Assembly: GCA_045106825.1 (NCBI GenBank)
Contig: JBGCFH010000365.1
Coordinates: 1-20,305 of the forward strand
Direction of reading: 5' to 3'
Origin: CAWVWD01 sp045106825
Lineage (GTDB): Bacteria; Bacteroidota; Bacteroidia; Chitinophagales; Saprospiraceae
DNA: 20,305 nt
The notes under the pieces were generated by a model that saw only the letters and a program-made list of their open reading frames with translations, was not told where the DNA came from and ran no database searches. Below, piece by piece: positions 1-6,658 of the stretch (position 1 is its first letter; each line of letters starts with the position of its first letter). A program made the position numbers and the translations under genes.

Positions 1-432
1 TTTAAAATAACTTTCGATGTTGATTTTCAATCTATTTTATGGAATTGTCAGAATATAAGAAGAGAAGGTCAAGGCGGAACATGGATTACAGACGAGATGT
101 TTGATGCTTATATGAAGTTGCATGAAATTGGTTTAGCTCATTCGGTAGAAGTTTGGCAAAACGATCAGTTAGTTGGTGGATTATATGGAATTTCCTTAGG
201 CAAATGTTTTTATGGTGAATCTATGTTTGCAAAAGTTAGTAACGCTTCCAAAGCTGGGTTTATAACATTCGTACAAAATTTAGCATCTTTGGGGTTTGAT
301 TTAATTGATTGCCAAACAGAAACGGCACATTTAAGAAGTTTAGGTGCAGATTTTATTAGTCGAGCAGATTTTTTGGAGTATTTGAAGCAAAATAACCAAA
401 AAGATACTTGGATTGGAAAATGGAAATTTTAA
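1..432 (+). CDS. aat: Leucyl/phenylalanyl-tRNA--protein transferase, 5'-truncated by the window edge
   Basis: This enzyme moves Leu or Phe from aminoacyl-tRNA to the N-terminus of proteins that begin with Arg or Lys, marking them for ClpS/ClpAP degradation in the cytoplasm. The frame is open from base 1 and gives 143 residues. The family is usually a little over 200 residues, so roughly the first 70 are outside the window. Family-typical blocks are visible: GGTWIT, then M..AY..LHE.G.AHSVEVW, LVGGLYG, GESMF, NASKAGF, LIDCQT, HLRSLGA and a final ISRADFLEYL. The first internal ATG (97) is not the true start, because conserved sequence lies before it. The stop is 7 nt upstream of the preferred trmB start, so the two are probably co-transcribed. 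Recognition is confident; only the missing N-terminus is uncertain. Confidence 0.95.
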   Translation, partial: FKITFDVDFQSILWNCQNIRREGQGGTWITDEMFDAYMKLHEIGLAHSVEVWQNDQLVGGLYGISLGKCFYGESMFAKVSNASKAGFITFVQNLASLGFDLIDCQTETAHLRSLGADFISRADFLEYLKQNNQKDTWIGKWKF

Positions 433-439
433 TATAAAA

Positions 440-1138
440 ATGGCTGGAAAAAAGAAATTAATACGATTTGAGCAGTTATCAACAATGCCAAACGTTTATC
501 AAAACTTTAATATTTTAAAACCTGCTTTGATTAACGCTGAAGGCGAAGCAGTGAATTTGAGCGAAAAATGGTCATCGGAACATTTTAAAAATGACAATCC
601 GTTGATTTTAGAATTGGCTTGTGGCGGCGGAGAATATACCGTTGCTTTAGCGGAACGCTATCCAGAACGCAACTTTATCGGTATAGACATTAAAGGTGCG
701 AGGATTTGGAAAGGTGCGAATCAAGCATTGGAAAACAATCAAGCAAATGTGGCATTTTGTCGCATTAGAATTGAGCAAATTGCACAGTTTTTTGGTAAAG
801 AAGTCGATGAGATTTGGATCACTTTTCCAGATCCTTTTTACAAAAAAGTACGTCGTCGATTGACGCATCCGATTTTCTTGAATCATTATCGTAAAATCCT
901 TAAAGATGGCGGAATCGTTCATTTAAAAACAGATGACGATATGCTGTTTGAGTTTACAATGGAAGTATTGGAACAGGAAAAAATTGAGGTAATTTATTCT
1001 AATGATAACATTTATCACCGAGATTTCGGGACAAGTGATAAACCATTGTATCACAATGATTTGGAAGTAAAAACGGCTTATGAAAAAATGCACTTACGCA
1101 ATCGAAAAACGATTAAATATGTGACCTTTCGATTGTAA
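440..1138 (+). CDS. trmB: tRNA (guanine-N7-)-methyltransferase TrmB
   Basis: This SAM-dependent enzyme forms 7-methylguanosine at position 46 of the tRNA variable loop. From the ATG at 440 the protein has 232 residues, a normal TrmB length. Motif I is ELACGGGEY (58-66), the acidic motif II loop is GIDIKG (81-86), the substrate block is TFPDP (128-132) followed by a KKVRRR stretch, and TDDD (164-167) lies in the C-terminal half. The C-terminal TSDKPLYHNDLEVKTAYE region fits the family block around T.YE. An in-frame ATG at 413 would overlap aat by 20 nt and add nine atypical residues. The 440 start gives MAGKKKLIRF, which resembles Bacteroidota TrmB N-termini, so I prefer it. The gene lies 7 nt after aat and 21 nt before the Rpn-like gene. 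Confidence 0.95.
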   Translation: MAGKKKLIRFEQLSTMPNVYQNFNILKPALINAEGEAVNLSEKWSSEHFKNDNPLILELACGGGEYTVALAERYPERNFIGIDIKGARIWKGANQALENNQANVAFCRIRIEQIAQFFGKEVDEIWITFPDPFYKKVRRRLTHPIFLNHYRKILKDGGIVHLKTDDDMLFEFTMEVLEQEKIEVIYSNDNIYHRDFGTSDKPLYHNDLEVKTAYEKMHLRNRKTIKYVTFRL

Positions 1139-1159
1139 TGAATAGACAATTTTAATCCA

Positions 1160-2359
1160 ATGAGAAAATTATTAAAAACCACACAAGATCAATTATGGAA
1201 AGGAATAATTGAGGAATTATTTGTAGAGTTTCTCCATTATTTTTTTCCAGATTTTGTCGATGAAGTTGACTTTTCAAAACCGTATGAGTTTTTGGATAAA
1301 GAGCTGAATCAATTAATTGCAGAATCCGAAACTAAAAACCGTCGAGCTGATTTATTGGTAAAAGTGCATTTGAAAAACAAGAAGGAAAAAATCCTTTTGA
1401 TACATACCGAAGTACAAGGTTATGAGGATTCAAAATTTCCGCATCGAATGTTTCAGTACAATTATCGCATTTACGATAAATTCAAATCGCCTCTTACGGC
1501 GATTGCAATTTTAACGGATTCCAATTCAAATTATCGTCCCAGTTTTTATGAAATCACAACTTGGGAAACAACTATTCGATACGAATTTAAGATGTTCAAG
1601 TTATTGGATTATGCACCGGATTATTTTTTACAATCTGACAATCCATTTGCTACCGTTTTATATATCGCAAGAAGTCATTTGAAGAAAATTAGAAATGACG
1701 AAGACTTATTGAATTTAAAGTTGGAATTGTTTCGCACGATGCTCGAACGTGGTCAATCGAAGCGAACGATTAGAGAAATTGCTCGGTTTATTAAATTGTA
1801 TGTTTCTTTTTCAAAACAAGAATTTTTTAGTAAATTTGGAAAGGAAGTAGATATAATCACAAATTATCGTAAAACTATGGGTATAAATGAGTTATATGAA
1901 CAATTGGTAATCGAAGCCTATAAAGAGGATTGGCTTGAAGAAGGCGAGGAAAAAGGTATTGAGAAAGGCATAGAAAGAGGTATCGAAAAAGGTGTAGAAA
2001 AAGAGAAAAAACGACAAGAACGTATTATTATCAAAAAAATGCTTTCTAAAAATCTTTCTTCTGAACAAATCGCTGATTTATTGGATTTTTCAATAACAAA
2101 GGTGGAAACGATACAACAAGAAATACAGATAAAATCATTTTTTAAGCAAGGTTTGTCTATAAAAAACGTATTGCAAGAATTAGAAAAATTTGATATTACA
2201 AATATCAATATTGAAGATTTGAAACAGTTTCAGCTAACTGTAAAAATAGAAAAATTACTCACTAAGGACGTTTCAATAGATGATATAGCGACAGAATTAA
2301 GTATTCCAAAAACGTTTGTCGAAGATGTTCAGTATGAGTTTGAAAATTTGGTTCTTTAA
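1160..2359 (+). CDS. Rpn-family recombination-promoting nuclease-like (PD-(D/E)XK) protein
   Basis: The 399-residue protein has the layout of Rpn/PD-(D/E)XK nuclease-like proteins, a family shown in E. coli to increase RecA-independent recombination and to cut DNA. The nuclease half is about 1-230. The candidate active-site residues are Asp64 (RRADLLVKV) and the strand motif HTEVQG with Glu84 and Gln86; Gln replacing the classic Lys is common in this group. The charged hinge at 260-285 is a run of four-residue units (GIEK, GIER, GIEK, GVEK), typical of Rpn proteins. The tail at about 292-394 holds three similar helical units of the form LSK.LS.EQIADLL, each resembling a small HTH. It follows trmB by 21 nt, probably by read-through. 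It could be annotated as a transposase-like nuclease, but no terminal repeats flank it. Confidence 0.8.
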   Translation: MRKLLKTTQDQLWKGIIEELFVEFLHYFFPDFVDEVDFSKPYEFLDKELNQLIAESETKNRRADLLVKVHLKNKKEKILLIHTEVQGYEDSKFPHRMFQYNYRIYDKFKSPLTAIAILTDSNSNYRPSFYEITTWETTIRYEFKMFKLLDYAPDYFLQSDNPFATVLYIARSHLKKIRNDEDLLNLKLELFRTMLERGQSKRTIREIARFIKLYVSFSKQEFFSKFGKEVDIITNYRKTMGINELYEQLVIEAYKEDWLEEGEEKGIEKGIERGIEKGVEKEKKRQERIIIKKMLSKNLSSEQIADLLDFSITKVETIQQEIQIKSFFKQGLSIKNVLQELEKFDITNINIEDLKQFQLTVKIEKLLTKDVSIDDIATELSIPKTFVEDVQYEFENLVL

Positions 2360-2379
2360 AAACTTTTGTGGAAGTTTTT
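2358..2379 (+). terminator. Weak terminator-like hairpin overlapping the Rpn stop codon
   Basis: AAAAACTT (2358-2365) pairs with AAGTTTTT (2372-2379) around a 6-nt loop. The stem is A/T-rich and its 3' arm itself supplies the five T residues. It starts inside the TAA stop (2357-2359). It is plausible as the end of the aat-trmB-rpn transcript but thermodynamically weak. Confidence 0.35.
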
Positions 2380-2461
2380 AGAATCGGTAAACGGCAGACG
2401 GTAACGTAATTTATTTGAATTTACATTTGTAAAAACTTTCAAATCACAAAAAATTTCAAAC

Positions 2462-3166
2462 TCATTCCAACAATGGTTCATCTTCGACTTCTAAATTCAT
2501 TTCAGGTTGTCGATTGTCTAAAGCATCTTGTAACAAAGGTTGCCATTTTTTAGGTAAATTTTCTATTGAAAATTTCTTTTTGTCTAACAAAATATCCCTT
2601 GTACTAAAATAATTTTTATAAAATCTAACATTTGCTTTAATGTCAAAAGCTAAGGCTTCAAAATCATTTTCATTAGTTGCTTCCGAGAAAAATTCATTTT
2701 TGTATTCTTCTGATAATAAGAACGAATATTCTTCAAAATCCAACCGATAATAAGTTGTTTTAATCGCTTGAGAATCTCTTTGATAAAGTTCGTAACTCAC
2801 AACTGGTTGAATAGGTAATATTTCGTTATTTGTATCCATTTCTATTTCTCCATATTCGATATTACGAATATATTGAGGACTCAAATGAATACTACTTTTA
2901 TGCTGTTTATACGTTCCGATGATTGATTTAATAGAACGACTTCCGCCAATACAACTAATAAATTCCGTCCCGTAATAAAAACTATCATTAGAAATCAATG
3001 CAAGTGTTGCCAAACGATTGAATCCGCTAACTATGTACGAAGTTGTATCGAATTTTTCAATATCCTCTGTTTCTTTTAAGGTTTGATTATCTTGATTTGT
3101 ACAACTTTGGAATGTTAGAAAGATTATTACGAACATGAAACATAGGATAAATAATAGGTTTTTCAT
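2462..3166 (-). CDS. Uncharacterised lipoprotein
   Basis: I do not recognise this 234-residue protein. The N-terminus is a typical type II signal: MKN, a long hydrophobic run, then LTFQSC with the likely lipidated Cys at residue 22. The residue at -3 is Phe, which is unusual, but the overall form is convincing. The mature part is hydrophilic, with mixed charge and a very acidic end (EVEDEPLLE), and shows no catalytic motif that I can name. Its start codon overlaps the stop of the upstream membrane protein in an ATGA arrangement (3163-3166), so the two are very likely translated together. A periplasm-facing partner of that membrane protein is a reasonable inference only. Confidence 0.75.
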   Translation of the reverse strand: MKNLLFILCFMFVIIFLTFQSCTNQDNQTLKETEDIEKFDTTSYIVSGFNRLATLALISNDSFYYGTEFISCIGGSRSIKSIIGTYKQHKSSIHLSPQYIRNIEYGEIEMDTNNEILPIQPVVSYELYQRDSQAIKTTYYRLDFEEYSFLLSEEYKNEFFSEATNENDFEALAFDIKANVRFYKNYFSTRDILLDKKKFSIENLPKKWQPLLQDALDNRQPEMNLEVEDEPLLE

Positions 3167-3603
3167 TGTTTAAGTTTTATTGAAATGAATTGAACTTTAA
3201 AAGTTCGTTTTTTAAGTTCAATCGACCAAAATATAATTAGTAATGATAAAATAATTGCATAGAAAAAATACATTGATAACCATCCTCCACTGATGACGTA
3301 AATGTTTAAATAGAAAATAATCTCAAAGGACAGAAACATAATTCCTAAGAAAAATAATATACGTTCAAATGTATTTGGCAGTTTCATCTTATTCCAAGGC
3401 TTTAAGAATGAACGAATTATCAAACCTATTCTTACAATAAAAACAGTTATAATTAGTATATCGACAATCATTCTAATTGTATCATTTGCATAAGGAAATC
3501 GATAGATTCTCGACATTGTCGGTTCAGGAAACGCAAAAACATAATATAGGAGTGTTGTTAAAACTAAAAGCAATATTTCAATGATGTTCAGAATTTTTTT
3601 CAT
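3163..3603 (-). CDS. Uncharacterised four-helix inner-membrane protein
   Basis: This is a 146-residue protein with about four predicted transmembrane segments, near residues 5-25, 43-66, 82-106 and 110-131. The loops between them are basic, for example RSFLKPWNKMKLP after the second helix, and the tail (ELKKRTFKVQFISIKLKQ) is strongly basic and probably cytoplasmic. No family motif is recognised. It is the first gene of a two-gene unit, and its TGA overlaps the ATG of the lipoprotein gene by 4 nt. Translational coupling suggests a shared envelope role. It reads as real because of the coupling and the coherent membrane topology. Confidence 0.7.
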   Translation of the reverse strand: MKKILNIIEILLLVLTTLLYYVFAFPEPTMSRIYRFPYANDTIRMIVDILIITVFIVRIGLIIRSFLKPWNKMKLPNTFERILFFLGIMFLSFEIIFYLNIYVISGGWLSMYFFYAIILSLLIIFWSIELKKRTFKVQFISIKLKQ

Positions 3604-3692
3604 AAGCTCTTATTTTTTGAATAAATCCAAAATAAGAACCTTCAAATAAACCTAAGTAAAGATTAAAACAAGTTAACTTCTTTTTAAGATAA

Positions 3693-3725
3693 CATTTTGA
3701 AAATCTGTGTTAATTCATTTAATCT
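3693..3725. repeat. Possible decayed arm of the ATCTG.GTGA fold-back repeat
   Basis: AAAATCTGTGTTAATTCATT followed by TAATCTGTAG resembles two spaced, decayed units of the ATCTGCGTGA repeat seen at the right edge of the window (20191-20305). The similarity is partial and was judged by eye. Confidence 0.3.
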
Positions 3726-3744
3726 GTAGTCTAATCATATTTAT

Positions 3745-3766
3745 GGCAAAGGCAATGCCGTTTGCC
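3745..3766 (-). repeat. GC-rich hairpin abutting the GT9 stop codon
   Basis: GGCAAA (3745-3750) pairs with TTTGCC (3761-3766). Inside it, GGC (3751-3753) pairs with GCC (3757-3759) around AAT, leaving one bulged G. It is much more GC-rich than its surroundings and touches the glycosyltransferase TAG. There is no T-run after it on the minus strand, so it may be a REP-like hairpin or a transcript-end stabiliser rather than an intrinsic terminator. The decayed repeat arm at 3693-3725 lies next to it. Confidence 0.5.
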
Positions 3767-4744
3767 CTACATTTCCCACTTCACATCTGCACATTTAAAA
3801 TGACCTTTTGGACACGATTTTTTGCCATGTAAGCCACAAGGACGACAATCCAAATCATGTTTTGATTCGACAACTGTACAATTATCAGAAAGTGGCGTAA
3901 AACCAAATTGTGGAACGGTTGAACAAAAAACGGCTGTAATCGGTGCATTCATAGCAGAAGCAATATGAATCGGTGCAGAATCGTTAGCGTAGTTCATCGT
4001 TGCTTTTGACATCAAAGCTGCTGATTCCAATAGGTTCAGCTTTCCACAAAGATTGAAAATATTTGGATAGTTTACATTATTTTTAATATTTTCGCATACA
4101 TCGAAATCGTTTGGAGCTCCGATTAATAAAATGGTGATATTTTTTGGTAAACGTTGACATAATTCTATCCATTTTTCGGCAGGAAGTTGTTTTGTGAACC
4201 AAACAGAAGTCGGTGCAATAACAACAAACGATTTATTTTTAGCGATCGGTTTAATGATCGTTTGTTCTATTTTTTCAATAGTCGATTTTGTCGGATAAAG
4301 TTTCGGCATCTGAAAACTATCATCGGTCAAATGTTCGATAAGTGAAAGATTACGGTCAACTTCGTGTGTTCCGTCCAGTTTGTGTGGTAATTTTTTAGTA
4401 AATAAAAAACTCATCGGATTTTTGCGAAAACCAACGACAGATTTGGCATTAGAAAATGCACTCAAAATACCTGTGGACAAAAAACGCTGAATATTTATTA
4501 CCAAATCGTATTTTTCTAATCGAATGGTTGTCAATATTTTATAAAAGTTTTTGTATTTTGATTCTTTTTTATTCCAAATATGAACTTGATGTAAATACGG
4601 ATGATTTTTTAATAAAGATTCATTGCCTTTTCGAACCAAAAAATCAAGTTTGGCTTCTGGAAAAAAGCGATGTAATTTTTCAATAATTGGTGTAGCGAGT
4701 ATCACATCACCAATAAATGCCGTCTGAATAAGTAGAATTTTCAA
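3767..4744 (-). CDS. Glycosyltransferase family 9 (ADP-heptose:LPS heptosyltransferase-like)
   Basis: This is a GT-B enzyme of family 9, which transfers heptose or a related sugar from a nucleotide donor to a surface glycan core at the cytoplasmic face of the inner membrane. The 325-residue length matches the WaaF/RfaF family. Visible blocks are the N-terminal ILLIQTAFIGDVILATP (glycine-rich acceptor-side loop, 12-19), APTSVWFTKQLPAEKW (177-192), ILLIGAPND in the donor Rossmann half, NDSAPIHIASAMNAP (254-268, family donor-site block), FGFTP (280-284) and the cysteine-rich tail CRPCG...CPKGHFKC. The exact sugar cannot be told from sequence. It stands alone, divergent from rlpA across 218 nt, so it is not inside an obvious LPS cluster here. 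Confidence 0.9.
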   Translation of the reverse strand: MKILLIQTAFIGDVILATPIIEKLHRFFPEAKLDFLVRKGNESLLKNHPYLHQVHIWNKKESKYKNFYKILTTIRLEKYDLVINIQRFLSTGILSAFSNAKSVVGFRKNPMSFLFTKKLPHKLDGTHEVDRNLSLIEHLTDDSFQMPKLYPTKSTIEKIEQTIIKPIAKNKSFVVIAPTSVWFTKQLPAEKWIELCQRLPKNITILLIGAPNDFDVCENIKNNVNYPNIFNLCGKLNLLESAALMSKATMNYANDSAPIHIASAMNAPITAVFCSTVPQFGFTPLSDNCTVVESKHDLDCRPCGLHGKKSCPKGHFKCADVKWEM

Positions 4745-4962
4745 AAAGTGTTAGACAGTAGGTTTTAGATTTTGTAGTGTCTTACATTTCACAACCAAAA
4801 AAACTAAAATCTGGATAATTAACGATTAAAATTGGAGTAATAACTATTAAATAGTATTACTTAGATTTATTTTATAACAATTGCTAAATAATTGAATAAC
4901 GTATATTAAGAACAATTTAACAGTAAAGCAATTTTTTAATTTTTTACAAATATAAAAAGTCT

Positions 4963-5820
4963 ATGAAAATGAAAAACTATTTAATGCTCATTTTAATTTG
5001 TATGAGTTTTGTAGCAACTGCTCAAAGTAATAGTGGTTATGCGTCTTTTATCGGAGATAAATTCCATGGTTTGAAAATGGCAAATGGTGAAACCTATAAT
5101 AAAAATCAACTGGTCGCTGGTCATCGTTCATTGCCTTATGGCACAAAAGTAAAAGTTACGAATACAAATAATGCAAAATCAATTATTGTTACAATCAAAG
5201 ATAGAGGCCCTTTTATCAAAGGTGGAATTATTGAAATATCTCGTAAAGCTGGTGAATCTATCGGAATGGTTTACGACAAAAAAGTCCCTGTTCGTATCGA
5301 AGTGATTGGTGCTGGCGAAGTCGCTATGGAAACTGAAAAGAAACCTGCTGCTCGTAGTACAACACCTTCAACTTATAGTGAAAATACCACAAAAGGAGGA
5401 AGTACAAAATCTACACCGAAAGCAACGCCAAAACCTGCTACGAAACCGACTAAACCAGTTGTGAAAGCAAAACCGGCTGCAAAACCTAAAGCAGCTGTGA
5501 AAACATCAAGCAAGTCATCTGGTAATACAGCGACTGCAACTAAGACAAATACTGGTGTGTATAAAATAGGAATACAAAATGTAAAGAAAGCTGGTTATGG
5601 TGTACAAATTGGGGTTTTCAAAGATATTGATGTTGTTGTTTACAAAGTAAAAGACTTGACAAACAAAGGATTTTCTGATGTTTATTATACAAAAAGTAGC
5701 AATGGATATAAGATTATTATCAAAAATTATTCTTCTTACGACCAAGCTAATGCTTATAAAAAAGCTTTAAAAGCAAAGTATGGAATCAATGGATTTGTTG
5801 TAGATTTTTCGAAATTGTAA
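4963..5820 (+). CDS. rlpA: RlpA-like septal ring lytic transglycosylase with C-terminal SPOR domain
   Basis: RlpA proteins cleave glycan strands lacking stem peptides and act at the division septum. The order in this 285-residue protein is: signal peptide ending ATAQ (about 1-21); double-psi beta-barrel RlpA domain (about 25-115) with GYASFIG, NGETYN (Glu43), AGHRSLPYG (His54) and TIKDRGPF (Asp80), matching the family's conserved acidic and His positions; a low-complexity Lys/Pro/Ala/Thr linker (about 126-197); and a SPOR domain (about 209-285) beginning GYGVQIGVF, which binds denuded septal peptidoglycan. ATGs at 4963 and 4969 are both possible starts and give nearly the same leader. It is a single-gene unit ended by a strong hairpin at 5853-5888. 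SPOR plus RlpA is a normal combination. Confidence 0.92.
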   Translation: MKMKNYLMLILICMSFVATAQSNSGYASFIGDKFHGLKMANGETYNKNQLVAGHRSLPYGTKVKVTNTNNAKSIIVTIKDRGPFIKGGIIEISRKAGESIGMVYDKKVPVRIEVIGAGEVAMETEKKPAARSTTPSTYSENTTKGGSTKSTPKATPKPATKPTKPVVKAKPAAKPKAAVKTSSKSSGNTATATKTNTGVYKIGIQNVKKAGYGVQIGVFKDIDVVVYKVKDLTNKGFSDVYYTKSSNGYKIIIKNYSSYDQANAYKKALKAKYGINGFVVDFSKL

Positions 5821-5852
5821 AATGATTAGAATCTAAAATTTCTTGAATAAGT

Positions 5853-5888
5853 AAAAGGTGTTGGTTTTCATTAAATCAACACCTTTTT
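5853..5888 (+). terminator. Intrinsic terminator of rlpA
   Basis: Arms 5853-5867 and 5873-5887 form a 15-bp stem (core AAGGTGTTG with CAACACCTT, one G.T pair) around a 5-nt loop. Five T residues (5884-5888) end the 3' arm. It lies 33 nt after the rlpA stop. Confidence 0.9.
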
Positions 5889-5922
5889 CTATTGCTGTAA
5901 GAATCAAACACATCAAAATTGC

Positions 5923-6015
5923 TCATGCAGATTTTATATAATTTACTTTGTAAATTCTGGTTTTATTAGCTTACAAATAAAATTATCTGTGAAAATTTGC
6001 AAAAATTTGTGTGAG
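5923..6015. repeat. Decayed fold-back repeat related to the TCACGCAGAT element
   Basis: TCATGCAGAT at 5923-5932 faces ATCTGTG (5984-5990) and ATTTGTGTGA (6005-6014). The centre near 5969 can still pair (TTTTATT with AAATAAAA). The ends resemble the intact 10-bp unit TCACGCAGAT at 20191-20250 and its complement, with several substitutions. I take it as an older copy of the same kind of element. Confidence 0.4.
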
Positions 6016-6266
6016 AATAATATTTCAACTTCGTGAAATACTTTAATAATAATTAAAATCAATTTGGTGCGTTTGCCCTTGGATTAATTAATTTTTACGG
6101 TTATTTAGCAAAAACTAATCAACTCAGATTTTTTGAACCTGTAAGCACTGTGCTAAAGCAAAGCTGCAAATAAAAATATAAAATGAGCATTAATTTTTAA
6201 TTGATACTTATTTTTCACCTTTTTTATTTTTTAAATATCTGTAACCATATTTCAGGACTAGACATA

Positions 6267-6420
6267 TAATCCGAGTTGCAGGTTATCCAAAGATTTGGGA
6301 CGAGTTCAAATAACACTCGAATTAGCCTTATTTTCATTTTAAATCATGATTTATTCAAAAATGCTGAACCATTCGAGTATCAACTTGTATCACGAAACTT
6401 ATAAACCGCAACTTGAATTA
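6267..6420. repeat. Imperfect long palindrome, possible degenerate MITE
   Basis: The centre is the perfect palindrome AAATCATGATTT (6341-6352). Outward, ACTCGAAT (6315-6322) faces ATTCGAGT (6371-6378). The end TAATCCGAGTTGCAGGTTAT (6267-6286) faces ATAAACCGCAACTTGAATTA (6401-6420). Several arm blocks pair while the stretches between them have diverged. A single-ended relative of the left tip occurs at 9970-9988. No flanking target duplication was seen. Confidence 0.45.
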
Positions 6421-6617
6421 GTTATTAGAATATCTAAGTTGATTATATAAACGATTAAAAAAAATACTTGTATAAAAAAAAATAAAAAAAAATTCACTTT
6501 TTAAAAACCATAGTTCAACTTTCACGTTATGATAGTAAAGCTATTAAAAAAGCATTAAAACTCACAAAGATATTAAGGTTGTTAGATGGTGAATATTCCA
6601 TATTGGTTTGGAAGTGA

Positions 6618-6651
6618 AACTCAGTCATAAAAATGGCTGAGTTCTTTTTTT
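6618..6651 (+). terminator. Strong intrinsic terminator without a recognised upstream gene
   Basis: AACTCAGTCAT (6618-6628) pairs with ATGGCTGAGTT (6633-6643) around AAAA, with one T.G pair, followed by C and seven T residues (6645-6651). The T-run lies on the plus side, so it would end rightward transcription, while the next gene (6659-7789) runs leftward. It may also serve weakly in the leftward direction. Confidence 0.75.
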
Positions 6652-6658
6652 GATTATT

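Larger units (their letters stand above)
5889..6617. other. Gene-poor stretch with decayed repeats
   Basis: No convincing gene lies between the rlpA terminator and the terminator at 6618. The stretch holds a decayed fold-back repeat (5923-6015), an imperfect palindrome centred on 6346 (6267-6420), poly-A rich DNA around 6455-6492, and a start-less 43-codon open frame (6486-6617) ending directly at the next terminator. It looks like an accumulation site for decayed repeats and perhaps a gene remnant. Confidence 0.6.

Noticed and set aside
413..439. Upstream in-frame ATG for trmB at 413
   Set aside because: It would overlap aat by 20 nt and add nine residues unlike TrmB N-termini; the ATG at 440 fits better.
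1160..2359. Insertion sequence carrying the PD-(D/E)XK gene
   Set aside because: I saw no terminal inverted repeats or target duplications around it, and it sits in tight co-directional order behind trmB.
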